Shown: positions 17,072 to 26,213 of the stretch, piece by piece | Position numbering within the stretch: position 1 is the first letter of the stretch | Layout of the letters: each line of letters opens with the position of its first letter | From: Paenibacillus ginsengarvi | GTDB taxonomy: Bacteria; Bacillota; Bacilli; Paenibacillales; NBRC-103111 | Length of the DNA: 64,000 bases | Direction: 5' to 3' | NCBI RefSeq assembly: GCF_003626695.1 | Contig: NZ_RBAH01000032.1 | Span: forward strand, 1 to 64,000 | The notes under the pieces: model-generated | Told to the model about the DNA's origin: nothing | The model's database searches: none | What the model saw: only the letters and a program-made list of their open reading frames with translations | Translations under genes and position numbers: made by a program

Positions 17072-18196
17072 ATGAATCGTGTTCTAAGGTTCGGCATGGT
17101 AGGCGGAGGAGAAGGCGCTCTCATCGGAGACATTCACGCCAGAGGAGCGACGTTTGACCGCAAAAGCGCGCTGGTGGCGGGCTGCTTCTCGCGGGATGCG
17201 GCCAAATCGGAAATAACCGCCAGGAAGTGGGGCATCGATTCGGATCGGGTATATGCGACATACCGGGAAATGGCGGAGAAGGAAGCGGCCCGGGAAGATC
17301 GTATCGATTACGTCTCGATCGTGACGCCGAACAACTCGCATTACGACATCGCGAAGACGTTTCTGGAACACGGCTTTCACGTAGTTTGCGACAAGCCTTT
17401 GACGGTTGAGCTTGCGGAAGCGGAGGAGCTGAAGCGGATCGCGGAGCAAAACGGGCTGCTGTTCTGCGTAACCTATACGTATTCCGGTTATCCGATGGTG
17501 AAGCAGGCGAGGGAGATGGTTCAGCGCGGGGAAATCGGCGACATCATTACGGTGATGGCCGAGTATCCGCAGGAGTGGGTGCTGCACGCGAGCAAGCTGT
17601 CGTGGCGGATGGACCCGAGCCAGGGCAAATCGTGCTGCGTCGCCGATATCGGGGTTCATATCGCGCATACCGTTTCGTACATAACCGGACTCCGGATCGA
17701 TTCGCTTTGCGCCGATATGCTGTCGCACGGGCCGCTGATGGAGCTGGACAACAACGCCAACATGATGGTGAAGTATACGAGCGGCGCGACCGGCATGTAC
17801 TGGTGCTCGCAGGTGGCAGCCGGGAGCCGAAACGGCTTGAAAATACGATTGTTCGGCACGAAGGGCTCGCTCGAATGGCAGCACGATCGCTATGAGGAGC
17901 TTCAGCTGGCGCTATCCGGCAAGCCGCTGCAGCTGCTCGCCCGGGGGAGAGATCCGATGTTTCCGGCGGCGGCGGCTTTCAATCGGCTGCCGGGCGGACA
18001 CCCGGAAGGGCTGTATGAGGCGTTTGCCAACATTTATGCTGCGTTCGGCGCTGAACTAAGCGGAATACTGGACGGCAGCGGCAGCGGAGCGGCGGCCGAT
18101 TACCCTCGTATCGACGACGGGATCGACGGCGTCCGGTTCATCGACAAATGTTTGGAAAGCTCGCAGGGCGGCGTTAAGTGGGTGCCGTATTCGTAA
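17072..18196 (+). CDS. Gfo/Idh/MocA-family oxidoreductase
   Basis: 374 aa from the ATG at 17072 (GAGAGGGG upstream); the frame is open back to 16958 but that part lacks family similarity. The N-terminal NAD(P)-binding Rossmann fold has FGMVGGGEGALIGDIHA. The catalytic-lysine motif region is VVCDKPLTVELAEAEEL, and residues 125-340 form the C-terminal alpha/beta domain with the ADIGVHIAHTVSYI motif (family DxGxH). These enzymes oxidise or reduce sugars, inositols and their derivatives in the cytoplasm. The gene is isolated by terminators on both sides. Confidence 0.9.
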   Translation: MNRVLRFGMVGGGEGALIGDIHARGATFDRKSALVAGCFSRDAAKSEITARKWGIDSDRVYATYREMAEKEAAREDRIDYVSIVTPNNSHYDIAKTFLEHGFHVVCDKPLTVELAEAEELKRIAEQNGLLFCVTYTYSGYPMVKQAREMVQRGEIGDIITVMAEYPQEWVLHASKLSWRMDPSQGKSCCVADIGVHIAHTVSYITGLRIDSLCADMLSHGPLMELDNNANMMVKYTSGATGMYWCSQVAAGSRNGLKIRLFGTKGSLEWQHDRYEELQLALSGKPLQLLARGRDPMFPAAAAFNRLPGGHPEGLYEAFANIYAAFGAELSGILDGSGSGAAADYPRIDDGIDGVRFIDKCLESSQGGVKWVPYS

Positions 18197-18224
18197 GTTG
18201 TTGCACTTATAAGTAAATAAGGCG

Positions 18225-18264
18225 CGGCAGTCTGGGACTTGGGTTCCGGGCTGCCGTTTTTTTT
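18225..18264 (+). terminator. Intrinsic terminator after the Gfo/Idh/MocA gene
   Basis: CGGCAG (18225-18230) pairs with CTGCCG (18251-18256), followed by eight T. Confidence 0.75.
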
Positions 18265-18340
18265 GTTGCACGCCATCAATATGACATTAGTTGACATGTT
18301 AATCGGGTAAACTGGGTGGTGATTAGAACAGGAGGAATAG

Positions 18341-19258
18341 ATGATGAAGAAACCTTTGAGCGGTAAAGTAGCCTTGGTGGCCGGAGCGACCCGCGGGGCG
18401 GGAAGAGGCATCGCGGTCGAGCTGGGAGCGGCGGGAGCGACGGTTTATGTGACCGGACGAACGACGCGGGCGCAGAGATCCGAATACGGACGTCCCGAAA
18501 CGATCGAGGAGACGGCCGAGCTCGTAACCGAAGCGGGAGGCAACGGAATTGCCGTGCAAACGGATCATCTGGAACGCAGCCAGGTTCAAGCGCTGGTGGA
18601 GCGAATAACAAGCGAGCAGGGGCGGCTGGACATCCTCGTCAACGATATATGGGGCTCCGAATATTTAACCGAATGGAACGTGCCCGTATGGGAGCATTCC
18701 CTGGACAAAGGGTTCCGCATGCTCCGGCTGGCCGTGGATACGCATATTATGACGAGCCATTATGCGCTCCCGCTATTAATCCGCAGTCCGCACGGACTCG
18801 TCGTCGAGATGACGGACGGCACGGCCGAATACAACACCGAGCGTTACCGGATGTCGCTGTTTTACGATTTGGCGAAAATGTCGGCCATTCAAATGGCCCG
18901 GTCGCTCGCTCACGAGTTGAAGCCTTATTCGTGTACTGCGGTCGCCTTGACGCCCGGCTGGATGCGTTCGGAAATTATGCTGGACCATTTCGGCGTCAAG
19001 GAGGACAATTGGCGCGATGCTACAACGAAGGAGCCGCATTTCGTCATCTCGGAGACGCCGCGTTTTGTCGGCCGCGCTGTTGCCGCACTTGCCTCCGATC
19101 CCGAAGCTGAGCGGTGGAACGGTTTATCGTTATCGAGCGGGCAGCTCGCCCGGGTTTACGGGTTCCGCGACCTGGACGGCTCGCAGCCGGACTCTTGGCG
19201 TTACATTACCGAGGTTCAGGAAGCGGGCAAGCCGGCTGATGCGACCGGATATCGGTGA
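18341..19258 (+). CDS. Short-chain dehydrogenase/reductase
   Basis: 305 aa. The ATG at 18341 follows AGGAGG. The cofactor motif is GATRGAGRGIA and the active site is YDLAK (Tyr175, Lys179), with PGWMRSE after it. This is the classical NAD(P)-dependent SDR fold with a C-terminal extension of about 40 residues (VYGFRDLDGSQPDSWRYI), as seen in long SDRs of Bacillales. The substrate cannot be told from the sequence. It is a single gene flanked by hairpins. Confidence 0.9.
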   Translation: MMKKPLSGKVALVAGATRGAGRGIAVELGAAGATVYVTGRTTRAQRSEYGRPETIEETAELVTEAGGNGIAVQTDHLERSQVQALVERITSEQGRLDILVNDIWGSEYLTEWNVPVWEHSLDKGFRMLRLAVDTHIMTSHYALPLLIRSPHGLVVEMTDGTAEYNTERYRMSLFYDLAKMSAIQMARSLAHELKPYSCTAVALTPGWMRSEIMLDHFGVKEDNWRDATTKEPHFVISETPRFVGRAVAALASDPEAERWNGLSLSSGQLARVYGFRDLDGSQPDSWRYITEVQEAGKPADATGYR

Positions 19259-19410
19259 TTTGGGAACAACCCGCGAGTCGGAAAGCGTCTTGCAGCCCTC
19301 CGGTCAAAACTATGGATGTTCCGTTCCCCGTTTTTTTGGTAAAATGAATGATAGTAAAGAGGGAACGTGCATATAGAGGCGACCAAGCTTCGCCGGTACA
19401 TTTGCGGAAG

Positions 19411-19452
19411 CGGCAGTACGGAACGGTAATCACGTTCCGGTATTGCCGTTTT
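19411..19452 (+). terminator. Hairpin with T run between the SDR and MFS genes
   Basis: A stem of about 15 bases with one bulge, 19411-19425 against 19433-19448 (CGGCAGTACGGAACG side and CGTTCCGGTATTGCCG side), followed by TTTT. It lies 150 bases after the SDR stop and 50 bases before the MFS start, so it either ends the SDR transcript or attenuates the transporter gene. Confidence 0.55.
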
Positions 19453-19504
19453 CAAGCTTTTATCCGGGCGGGCAGGGGCTGGACAACGAGGAAGGTGACG
19501 GACG

Positions 19505-20716
19505 GTGGCATTAAGGGCGTGGCAGGTGGCCCCAAGCGGCATTAAAGTAATGTATGTTTGCTCGTTTTTGATGAATCTGGGCTTTTACGCGCTGATTCCG
19601 TACTTGACCTTACATCTGACCGGTCAGTTTTTGTGGTCGATGGCGCTAACCGGCATTTTGCTCGGCGTACGCCAGTTTTCGCAGCAAGGCTTCACCTTTA
19701 TCGGCGGCATTGTCGCGGACCGGCTCGGCTGCAAGCAGACGCTCGTTTTCGGCGTTATGGTGCGGGCGATCGGCTTTTCGTCGTTTGCTTTTTGCGGCAG
19801 CATCTGGCAGTTTTTCGCCGCGGCAGTCGTATCCGGGGTGGGTGGGGCGCTGTTCGAACCGTCGTACCAGGCGGCCTTCGCCAGAATGACGCCGGAGGAG
19901 CACCGAAAGATTCTGTTTTCGTTTAAAAATATCGTCTCCAATCTGGGCATGGTGTCCTCTACGATTGTCGGCAGCATCCTCAGCTCGGTCGACTTTTTTT
20001 ATTTGTCGCTGCTTTCGGGCGGCATTTATTTCGTCATCGCGGCCATGATCGCCTGGAAGCTGCCGCGGCTCGAAGTGGAGCTTTCCTCGAACAGCGTGCT
20101 GGGAGATATGCTGGCGATTTTTAAGGACAAGCCTTTCGTCATTTACACGTGTATTCTCATCGGTTACTATTATTTGTTCATGCAGCTGTTCCTGACGCTG
20201 CCGCAGCTTGCGGAAGCAGTGACCGGAAGCCGGATCGGGGTCGCTTACGTGTACGGCGCCATTTCGGTTTCGGTTATTTTGTTTCAGCTGCCGATTACCG
20301 CGAAGCTGCAAAAGTATGAAAACCGCTTCATGCTGATCGGCCTCGGCACGCTCGTCATGGGAGTCGGCCTGTTCGAACTCGCCTTCGCCTACAATCTCGC
20401 GCTGCTGCTCGCGGGCTCGATCGTGTTCGCGTTCGGCACGATGATCGCCGGCCCGCTGCTGATGGACGTGGTGCCGATGTTCGCGCCTCCGAGGCAGATT
20501 GCTTCCTACTACGGGTTTAACGGTTACTCGCTGGCCGTCGGCGGGGCGCTTAGCACAAGCGCGGGCGGCTGGCTGTACGATCTTGGCGGCGCATGGGACA
20601 TGCCGGGCTTGCCGTGGACGGTATGCTTAGTCGTTGCGGTGTCGGCGGCGCTGTGCCTTTATATGTTGAAGGATAACTTGAACCGGACCCGGCACACATC
20701 TGGCTTGGGGGTTTAA
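19505..20716 (+). CDS. Major facilitator superfamily transporter
   Basis: 403 aa with about 12 hydrophobic segments. The GTG at 19505 follows GAGGAAGGTG. The motif between segments 2 and 3 is GGIVADRLGCKQT (MFS motif A form), and GGWLYDLGGAW lies near the end. The drug/H+ antiporter-like branch is most likely (YfkF/MdtH-type arrangement), but no substrate can be named. It ends before a double terminator. Confidence 0.85.
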   Translation: MALRAWQVAPSGIKVMYVCSFLMNLGFYALIPYLTLHLTGQFLWSMALTGILLGVRQFSQQGFTFIGGIVADRLGCKQTLVFGVMVRAIGFSSFAFCGSIWQFFAAAVVSGVGGALFEPSYQAAFARMTPEEHRKILFSFKNIVSNLGMVSSTIVGSILSSVDFFYLSLLSGGIYFVIAAMIAWKLPRLEVELSSNSVLGDMLAIFKDKPFVIYTCILIGYYYLFMQLFLTLPQLAEAVTGSRIGVAYVYGAISVSVILFQLPITAKLQKYENRFMLIGLGTLVMGVGLFELAFAYNLALLLAGSIVFAFGTMIAGPLLMDVVPMFAPPRQIASYYGFNGYSLAVGGALSTSAGGWLYDLGGAWDMPGLPWTVCLVVAVSAALCLYMLKDNLNRTRHTSGLGV

Positions 20717-20753
20717 TCGGTAAGCTCGGCTTGTCCTTTGGGACGGCAAACGG

Positions 20754-20824
20754 AAACGGCTGCGGCTTGTTCCGCAGCCGTTTATCTTAAGGAAGCGCGG
20801 TTTTTTTTGCGCGCTTCTTTTTTT
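20754..20824 (+). terminator. Double intrinsic terminator after the MFS gene
   Basis: First hairpin: AAACGGCTGCGG (20754-20765) with CCGCAGCCGTTT (20772-20783). Second: GAAGCGCG (20792-20799) with CGCGCTTC (20810-20817), whose loop is a T run and which is followed by seven T. Confidence 0.8.
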
Positions 20825-20930
20825 CGTATTAAGTTAGTTTGCTATCTTCGAAGATTCCACTCTTTTTCCCTAGCAATTGCACAAGCCTCGCCGAACTCGC
20901 AGCGTATACTATCCGCGAGGAGGTGATGAC

Positions 20931-21386
20931 ATGAACAAAACTATAAAGGCGAGAAAAGCATATGTTCGGAAAGCCGCAGTTCGCAAACCTGCTACCCGGA
21001 AAGTAAAGGTCGCCCAAGTTCTTCCCCGGTTATCCTTGTGGAGCGACGCCAATTTCCAAGGCAGACGTCTTCGATTCCGCGGCAACCTGGGAGTTCGGAG
21101 CCTGGTTGTGTTCAATTTCAACGATGTGTTGTCCAGCTTCGATTTCACCGGTCGGTCGACTAGTACACTCGTTTTGTTCGAAAATGTTAACTATCAGGGG
21201 GAACGCCGGGTATTCCGGGGATCGACCGAGGTGGCGTTTCTGAATAACTTCAATGACCGCGCTTCTTCCTTCATTATTTCGCGGGGGCGCTTGACGAATG
21301 CGCAAATCGACCGGATCCAAAACCGCCAATCGGCGCCTGATAATTTCGCCGAGGTGCTTGCGAACGGGACGGTAGCCCGGAAATAA
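20931..21386 (+). CDS. Small beta/gamma-crystallin domain protein
   Basis: 151 aa. The ATG at 20931 has GAGGAGGTGATGAC upstream, an excellent site, and replaces a TTG 54 bases earlier. Residues 1-30 are very basic (repeated Lys/Arg/Ala), with no typical signal peptide. Residues about 33-115 hold two beta/gamma-crystallin Greek-key motifs (NFQGRRLRF and NYQGERRVF). Each ends in the calcium-binding signature N-D-x-x-S-S (NDVLSS and NDRASS). Family members bind Ca2+ and are often stress or spore-related. The basic N-terminus could bind nucleic acid or acidic polymers. It is a single gene between terminators. Confidence 0.85.
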   Translation: MNKTIKARKAYVRKAAVRKPATRKVKVAQVLPRLSLWSDANFQGRRLRFRGNLGVRSLVVFNFNDVLSSFDFTGRSTSTLVLFENVNYQGERRVFRGSTEVAFLNNFNDRASSFIISRGRLTNAQIDRIQNRQSAPDNFAEVLANGTVARK

Positions 21387-21432
21387 CAAGCGTGAAAATA
21401 ATGATGCAAAAAAAGCAATGATCATACTGTTT

Positions 21433-21463
21433 GCGAAAGGGCGCCTTCGGGCGCCCTTTTCGC
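21433..21463 (+). terminator. Intrinsic terminator after the crystallin gene
   Basis: GCGAAAGGGCGCC (from 21433), TTCG tetraloop, GGCGCCC then TTTTCGC. A smaller hairpin GCGAA-TCT-TTCGC with a T run follows at 21489-21505. Confidence 0.85.
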
Positions 21464-21576
21464 CTAATAGCCGTTTGCGAAATAGGGAGCGAATCTTTCG
21501 CTTTTTGGGGGAATCGATCAAACCGCGAGAAACGATTTGACGTAAACAGTGTGAAACGATAATAAGAGGAGGAATC

Positions 21577-23214
21577 ATGAAGATGAACAAACGAAACAAG
21601 CTGACCGCTTCGCTGCTTACCGGATGGCTGCTGCTCGCTGCAGCCATGCCCGTGACCGCCGCCGCGGAGACGTCCGCTGCTCCCAGTGTAAAAACCGATG
21701 CCCAGGTGGCGGCCGAGCTGGGCGTGCTGCAAGGGGATGGCGGCGGCGTGACGGCGGGATATTTGGCGAAAGCGACGACCCGCATTCAGGCGGCGACCTT
21801 GTTTTTGCGTTTGAAGGGGCTTGAGCAGACGGCTCTTGCTTACAAAGGCTCGGACAACTTTGCCGACGCCGGCAGCGTCGGGGATAGCAATAAGACGATT
21901 ATGTCGTATTTGAAGGCGAACCCGGCTCTGGGCTGGACGGGCACGGGAGAAGGCAGATTCGATCCTTTGTCGGGCGTCACCGATCAGCAGTATTACAAAG
22001 TGCTGCTGGAAGCGTTAGGCTATAAACAAGATGCCGACTTTACATATGAGGGCGCAATTGCTTTCGCGAAGAGCAAAGGCTTGAGCGGAATCGCAGAGGC
22101 GGGCGCCCTGCGTAACGGTCATATCGCGACGGCGACCGTAGAAGCGCTGAAGGCGAAGCTGAAGAGCGGCAGCAAGACACTTGCGGAATCGCTCGTGGAA
22201 GCGAAGGTGATCCAGGCGGACAAAGCCGCGCTTGTCAAATACGCCCGAATCGGAGTGGTTAACGACGCCGCGCTGGGCTCCTATCTCGCCGACGAGAACG
22301 GCAAAACGCTTTATTATTTTACAAAGGATCCGAAAGACGCGAGCGCCTGCAAAGATCAATGCGCCGTGAATTGGCCGGTTTATTATGCGGATCAAATCCA
22401 GGTATCGTCCCTTATGAATGCGGCCGACTTCGGTACGATCGTGCGTGAGGATGGCAAGAAGCAAACAACATACAAAGGGATGCCGCTTTACACGTTCATC
22501 AAGGACGAGAAAGCGGGCGATGTGAAGGGCCAAGGTGTCAACGACGCGTGGTTTGTCGTGAGTTTCCCGTCCGTCAAGGTCGCTTCCCAGGACGGTATCG
22601 GGAGCTACTTGGCCGATGCGGCCGGAAACACGCTTTATTTATTTACGAAGGATACGGATGGCAAAAGCGCCTGCTACGGAACATGCGAAACGAACTGGCC
22701 CATCTTTTATTCCGATCATATGGCGGCGAGCGGCGAACTGAAGGTCCAAGACTTCGGCACGATCGTGCGCGACGACGGCACGAAGCAAACGACGTACAAA
22801 GGAATGCCGCTTTACTATTTCGTCAAAGACGCGAAGGCGGGCGACGTGCTCGGTCAAGGCGTCAACAACGTTTGGTACGTTATCCCTCCTTCGGCGTCCG
22901 ATAAGCAAGCCGAAGCCGAACAGCCCAGTGCGCAGGCGCCGGCAGGCAAAGCTTATGCGATGGATATTTTCAACTTCGAGTTTACCCAGCCGGAAATTAC
23001 GATCGAGGCGGGATCGAGCATCACGTTTACGAATAAGGACAATATGCAGCATAACGTGGTATCCGATAGTCTGGTAGACGGTAAGCCGCTGTTCCAAACG
23101 CCGTTGTTCGGCCAGGGCGAGTCCTATACGCTGACGTTCGACAAGCCGGGAGAATATACGTACTATTGCGCGCCGCATAAAGCCTTTATGAAAGGCAAAA
23201 TCATCGTCAAGTAG
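21577..23214 (+). CDS. Secreted SLH-like / double PF03640 / cupredoxin protein
   Basis: 545 aa. The ATG at 21577 follows AGAGGAGG. A signal peptide (1-28) is followed by about 190 residues resembling S-layer homology repeats (AAELGVLQGDGG, TTRIQAATLFLRLKG). Two tandem secreted repeats of the PF03640 type follow, at about 228-325 and 338-440, each with GSYLAD, TLYxFTKD, a C-x3-C pair before NWP, and TTYKGMPLY. Residues about 460-545 form a plastocyanin-like cupredoxin with all four type 1 copper ligands: His492, Cys531, His534 and Met538. The protein is exported and probably held in the cell wall, where it could carry electrons. An ECF sigma and an anti-sigma gene follow 195 bases downstream. 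In mycobacteria, SigK and RskA control related secreted proteins, so a functional link is plausible. Confidence 0.85.
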   Translation: MKMNKRNKLTASLLTGWLLLAAAMPVTAAAETSAAPSVKTDAQVAAELGVLQGDGGGVTAGYLAKATTRIQAATLFLRLKGLEQTALAYKGSDNFADAGSVGDSNKTIMSYLKANPALGWTGTGEGRFDPLSGVTDQQYYKVLLEALGYKQDADFTYEGAIAFAKSKGLSGIAEAGALRNGHIATATVEALKAKLKSGSKTLAESLVEAKVIQADKAALVKYARIGVVNDAALGSYLADENGKTLYYFTKDPKDASACKDQCAVNWPVYYADQIQVSSLMNAADFGTIVREDGKKQTTYKGMPLYTFIKDEKAGDVKGQGVNDAWFVVSFPSVKVASQDGIGSYLADAAGNTLYLFTKDTDGKSACYGTCETNWPIFYSDHMAASGELKVQDFGTIVRDDGTKQTTYKGMPLYYFVKDAKAGDVLGQGVNNVWYVIPPSASDKQAEAEQPSAQAPAGKAYAMDIFNFEFTQPEITIEAGSSITFTNKDNMQHNVVSDSLVDGKPLFQTPLFGQGESYTLTFDKPGEYTYYCAPHKAFMKGKIIVK

Positions 23215-23233
23215 TAGCGTTATCCGATCCGAT

Positions 23234-23282
23234 ATCCGGTTTTTCTGGAGAAGCTTTCCGGGAAAGCCGGATGTTTCGTTTG
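23234..23282 (+). terminator. Imperfect hairpin between the cupredoxin and sigma genes
   Basis: ATCCGG (23234-23239) pairs with CCGGAT (23267-23272) with an imperfect inner stem, followed by GTTTCGTTT. Weak T run, so readthrough into the sigma gene is possible. Confidence 0.45.
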
Positions 23283-23408
23283 ATGAATATCCGCTCTATG
23301 GAGCGATTTGCGTATATCGCATCTTGCAAATCCGGTCGGATTGTAAGAAGATCACAATATGTACCGGACTAGCGCTTTGAGTCGATCGACGCGGGGAGTG
23401 TCTCTATA

Positions 23409-23984
23409 GTGCGGCAGTATACCGATGAACAATTGATGCATATGGTTATGGCGAAACAAAGCGAAGCGCTCGAGGAAATGTACGATCGCTATGCGAAGCT
23501 TGTATATTCGTTCGCGATGAAAACGAACAGCGACGGCCAGTTTGCGAATGAAATCGTTCAGCTTGTCTTTACGCGGCTATGGACGACCGAGGTCGGATAT
23601 GACTCCCGAAGAGGCTTGTTCGTCAATTGGCTGCTTACGATAACTAGAAACATAGCGATCGATCAGCTGCGCAAGCTAAAAAAGCATGAGGCGGTCATGC
23701 CGCTGGAGCCGCACGTCTGGGAGCTCGTACCGGACGATCCGAAGCGCCATCCCGAGGAAATTGCGACGCGCAACTGGATGAAGCGGCATATCGAGGAGGC
23801 TTATCGGCATTTGTCGGAAAGCCAGGTCCGGTTAATCCAGGACTTTTATTGGGAAGGCTATACGCTCAGCGAAATAGCGGAACGTTACCGCGAGCCGCTG
23901 GGCACTGTCAAAAGCAGGCTGCACCAGACTTTGAAAATATTGCGGAAGCATTTGGCGCCGGCCGGAGGGGAGGGGATCGAATGA
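23409..23984 (+). CDS. ECF RNA polymerase sigma factor
   Basis: 191 aa. The GTG start at 23409 follows GGGGAG. Region 2 spans about 20-90 (YDRYAKLVYSFAMKT, NWLLTITRNIAIDQLRK) and region 4 about 125-182 (TLSEIAERYREPLGTVKSRLHQ). The SigK/SigL-like lineage is suggested by the RskA-type partner that overlaps it by ATGA. It directs polymerase to a small regulon when the anti-sigma factor releases it. The secreted cupredoxin gene upstream is the best visible candidate target. Confidence 0.93.
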   Translation: MRQYTDEQLMHMVMAKQSEALEEMYDRYAKLVYSFAMKTNSDGQFANEIVQLVFTRLWTTEVGYDSRRGLFVNWLLTITRNIAIDQLRKLKKHEAVMPLEPHVWELVPDDPKRHPEEIATRNWMKRHIEEAYRHLSESQVRLIQDFYWEGYTLSEIAERYREPLGTVKSRLHQTLKILRKHLAPAGGEGIE

Positions 23985-24751
23985 ATCGGTTTAGCGAACA
24001 TTGCGCAGCGTTGTTTTCGTATTTTCTGCGCGAGCTGCCGGAGGCGGAGGAGCGGGCTTTCGAGACCCACCTTGCCGGCTGCGCGGCCTGTCAAGAGGAG
24101 CTGAAGCAGCTGAAGATGGCTTGGGAGACGCTACCGTACAAGATGGAGGAGCTGGAGCCGCCGGAGCAGTTGAAGTCCGAGGTGCTGGGAGCGATTTTGC
24201 AGAAATATCCGGCTGCCGATGCCGTTTCGAAGCCTGCCGAGCGCGATATGGAACCAAGGCCTGTTCTTGTAAAAACGGAAGCAAAACGTAAAAAAAGCGC
24301 AGTGTGGCGTTATGCGGCGGCCGCCGTTATCGTGGTGCTGATCGGCTTTGCGGGCTGGACCGAAGTTTCGCGGCGGCTGGATAAGGCGACCGGCCATACA
24401 CAGCTGCATACCCCTACCCAGCTCGTCGGGCAGTACAGCCTGAAGTCGTTCGACCCGGGGGTGCCGGCCGCAGCGGGCAGTGCCTGGATCATGAAGAAAG
24501 GGGAGAGCATGGAGCTTGTGCTGCAAACGAGCGGTCTGCCGAAGCTGCAAGGCAATCAGGTGTACCAGGTGTGGCTCGTGAAAAGCGGAGACCGCCACAA
24601 CTGCGGGACGTTTCGCGTCGATTCGGAAGGAAACGGCGTTTTGACGTATGTCATCGACGAGGACGACCGGGAGTTCGATACGATCGGCATTACGCTGGAG
24701 CCGGATTCCGGAGGAATGCAGCCGCGCGGGAAAAAAATACTTGGTACCTAA
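23981..24751 (+). CDS. Transmembrane anti-sigma factor, zinc-finger and RskA domains
   Basis: 256 aa. The ATG at 23981 overlaps the sigma stop codon, with GGAGGGGAGGGG upstream, so translation is coupled. The N-terminal cytoplasmic part carries the zinc anti-sigma motif H-x3-C-x2-C (THLAGCAACQ). One membrane helix is at about 107-127. The outer domain (150-256) is of the anti-sigma-K/RskA type (PAAAGSAWIM, YQVWLVKSG, ITLEPDSGG). It should hold the sigma factor at the membrane and release it on an external, possibly redox, signal. Confidence 0.92.
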   Translation: MNRFSEHCAALFSYFLRELPEAEERAFETHLAGCAACQEELKQLKMAWETLPYKMEELEPPEQLKSEVLGAILQKYPAADAVSKPAERDMEPRPVLVKTEAKRKKSAVWRYAAAAVIVVLIGFAGWTEVSRRLDKATGHTQLHTPTQLVGQYSLKSFDPGVPAAAGSAWIMKKGESMELVLQTSGLPKLQGNQVYQVWLVKSGDRHNCGTFRVDSEGNGVLTYVIDEDDREFDTIGITLEPDSGGMQPRGKKILGT

Positions 24752-24803
24752 ATGCTGCAAAAGCCGAAACAATCGCGAAGGGACATTTTTGCCGCTCCTA
24801 GAC

Positions 24804-24849
24804 AAAGCTCCCGCCTTGGACACCGAATCCGGTCCGGGCGGGAGCTTTT
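24804..24849. terminator. Bidirectional terminator between convergent genes
   Basis: AAAGCTCCCGCC (24804-24815) pairs with GGCGGGAGCTTT (24837-24848), with A and T runs outside. It serves the anti-sigma gene (plus) and the binding-protein gene (minus). Confidence 0.85.
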
Positions 24850-24857
24850 AGGTTTGC

Positions 24858-26213
24858 TTATTTTTTGGCGGCTAACGCTTCCTCGACTTTTTTGTTCGCC
24901 GCTTCTTCCGCATCGCGGAGAGCGGTGTTCGTATCTTTTTTGCCGGTTACGACATCCGTGTAGGCCGTATACAGGAAGCTTGGAACAAGGCTCATGTAAG
25001 AGTTGAACGGATACGGCGAGGCAGCCGATTCAAGCGGCACCGCGGCTTTCAGGTTTTTGCCCGCGAGTTTCGGAATGCCCTTGCCGAATACATCCATCAA
25101 GCCGTCGATTTTGATCGGCGGCACATAACCCTGCTTCGCGAACTCTTTCTGGAACTCCTCGGAGCCGATATACGCCGCCGCCAAAAACGCCTGATCGCGA
25201 TTTTTGCTCGTGCTGGCGATTGCATAAAACGGCAATTGGAGTCCCGCACCTGCCTTGGGAGCATCCTTGAAGCGGGGAAGCTCGACGAGGTCCCAGTTGA
25301 TCGGCGTCGTATCCGCGAAAGCCCAAGAGCCTGCGCTTTGTGCGGCGACCATCGCGACCTTGCCTTCCTTCCAGAACGGATCGTTGTAGTCGACGAAGGC
25401 GTTGCCCGGAATCGTATGGAAGCGCGCCAGGTTGTCGATCATCTTTTTCCAGTTGTCGTTGTTCAGCGTCGCCTTGTTCGTCTTCGTATCGATAAAGCCC
25501 TGGGACAGCTGGTTGACCGGGAACAGGTGGCCGTAGCCTTCCTGGAAGCCCATATACTGGACCCCGCCGTCCTGTCTCGTCATTTTTTTGGCGATGTCGT
25601 AAATGTCGTCCCAGGTCATGCCGTCCTTCGGATAGGCGACGCCGAACTTATCGAACAAGTCTTTGTTATAGAACAGGGCGACCGAGACGGTAGCGTTCGG
25701 AATGCCGTATATTTCTTTGTTTTTACCGAAGCCTTCCATCTGCTCCCGGATGGCTGGGTACAGTTTGTTCATATCGTAGCCGTACAATTTGACCAGATCG
25801 GCGACGTTGCTCTCCAGCTTGTTGTCGGCCATAAGCGAATAAAACGAGGCGCCGCTCACTTTGACCAGGTCGAGCGAAACACCGGCCGCGAGCAGCTCGG
25901 GAATCGATCCGCCGCCTTTGTCCTTGTTGTTGTTATATAACTTAAACGACATGTTCGGATATTTTTTCTGGATTTTGCTGCCGTACAGATCCATAAATTG
26001 CTCTTGCGAGTAGGCATTGGAGTTTTCGAATACGTTGATCGTAACCGGCTTCGAGGTCGCCTCCGCGATTTTGGCGGCGATATCGTCTTTCTTGGGCGCG
26101 GAAGCATCTCCCGGCTTATCCGCCGTTTTCGGTTCCGAATTGCCGCCGCTGCAGGCGGCCGTAACGAATACAAGCATAACGCTGGCTGTGACGCTTACCC
26201 ATTTTTTGAACAT
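24858..26213 (-). CDS. Extracellular solute-binding lipoprotein (orphan SBP 2)
   Basis: 451 aa. The ATG at 26213 follows GAGGGG. The lipobox is VTAACS. The binding-protein family 1 fold contains FDKFGVAYPKDGMTWD and a C-terminal KKDTNTALRDAEEAANK, matching the paralogues at 12.4 and 43.8 kb. No transporter genes are adjacent: the neighbours are the convergent anti-sigma gene and a DUF6526 gene. The ligand is unknown, probably an oligosaccharide. Confidence 0.85.
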   Translation of the reverse strand: MFKKWVSVTASVMLVFVTAACSGGNSEPKTADKPGDASAPKKDDIAAKIAEATSKPVTINVFENSNAYSQEQFMDLYGSKIQKKYPNMSFKLYNNNKDKGGGSIPELLAAGVSLDLVKVSGASFYSLMADNKLESNVADLVKLYGYDMNKLYPAIREQMEGFGKNKEIYGIPNATVSVALFYNKDLFDKFGVAYPKDGMTWDDIYDIAKKMTRQDGGVQYMGFQEGYGHLFPVNQLSQGFIDTKTNKATLNNDNWKKMIDNLARFHTIPGNAFVDYNDPFWKEGKVAMVAAQSAGSWAFADTTPINWDLVELPRFKDAPKAGAGLQLPFYAIASTSKNRDQAFLAAAYIGSEEFQKEFAKQGYVPPIKIDGLMDVFGKGIPKLAGKNLKAAVPLESAASPYPFNSYMSLVPSFLYTAYTDVVTGKKDTNTALRDAEEAANKKVEEALAAKK

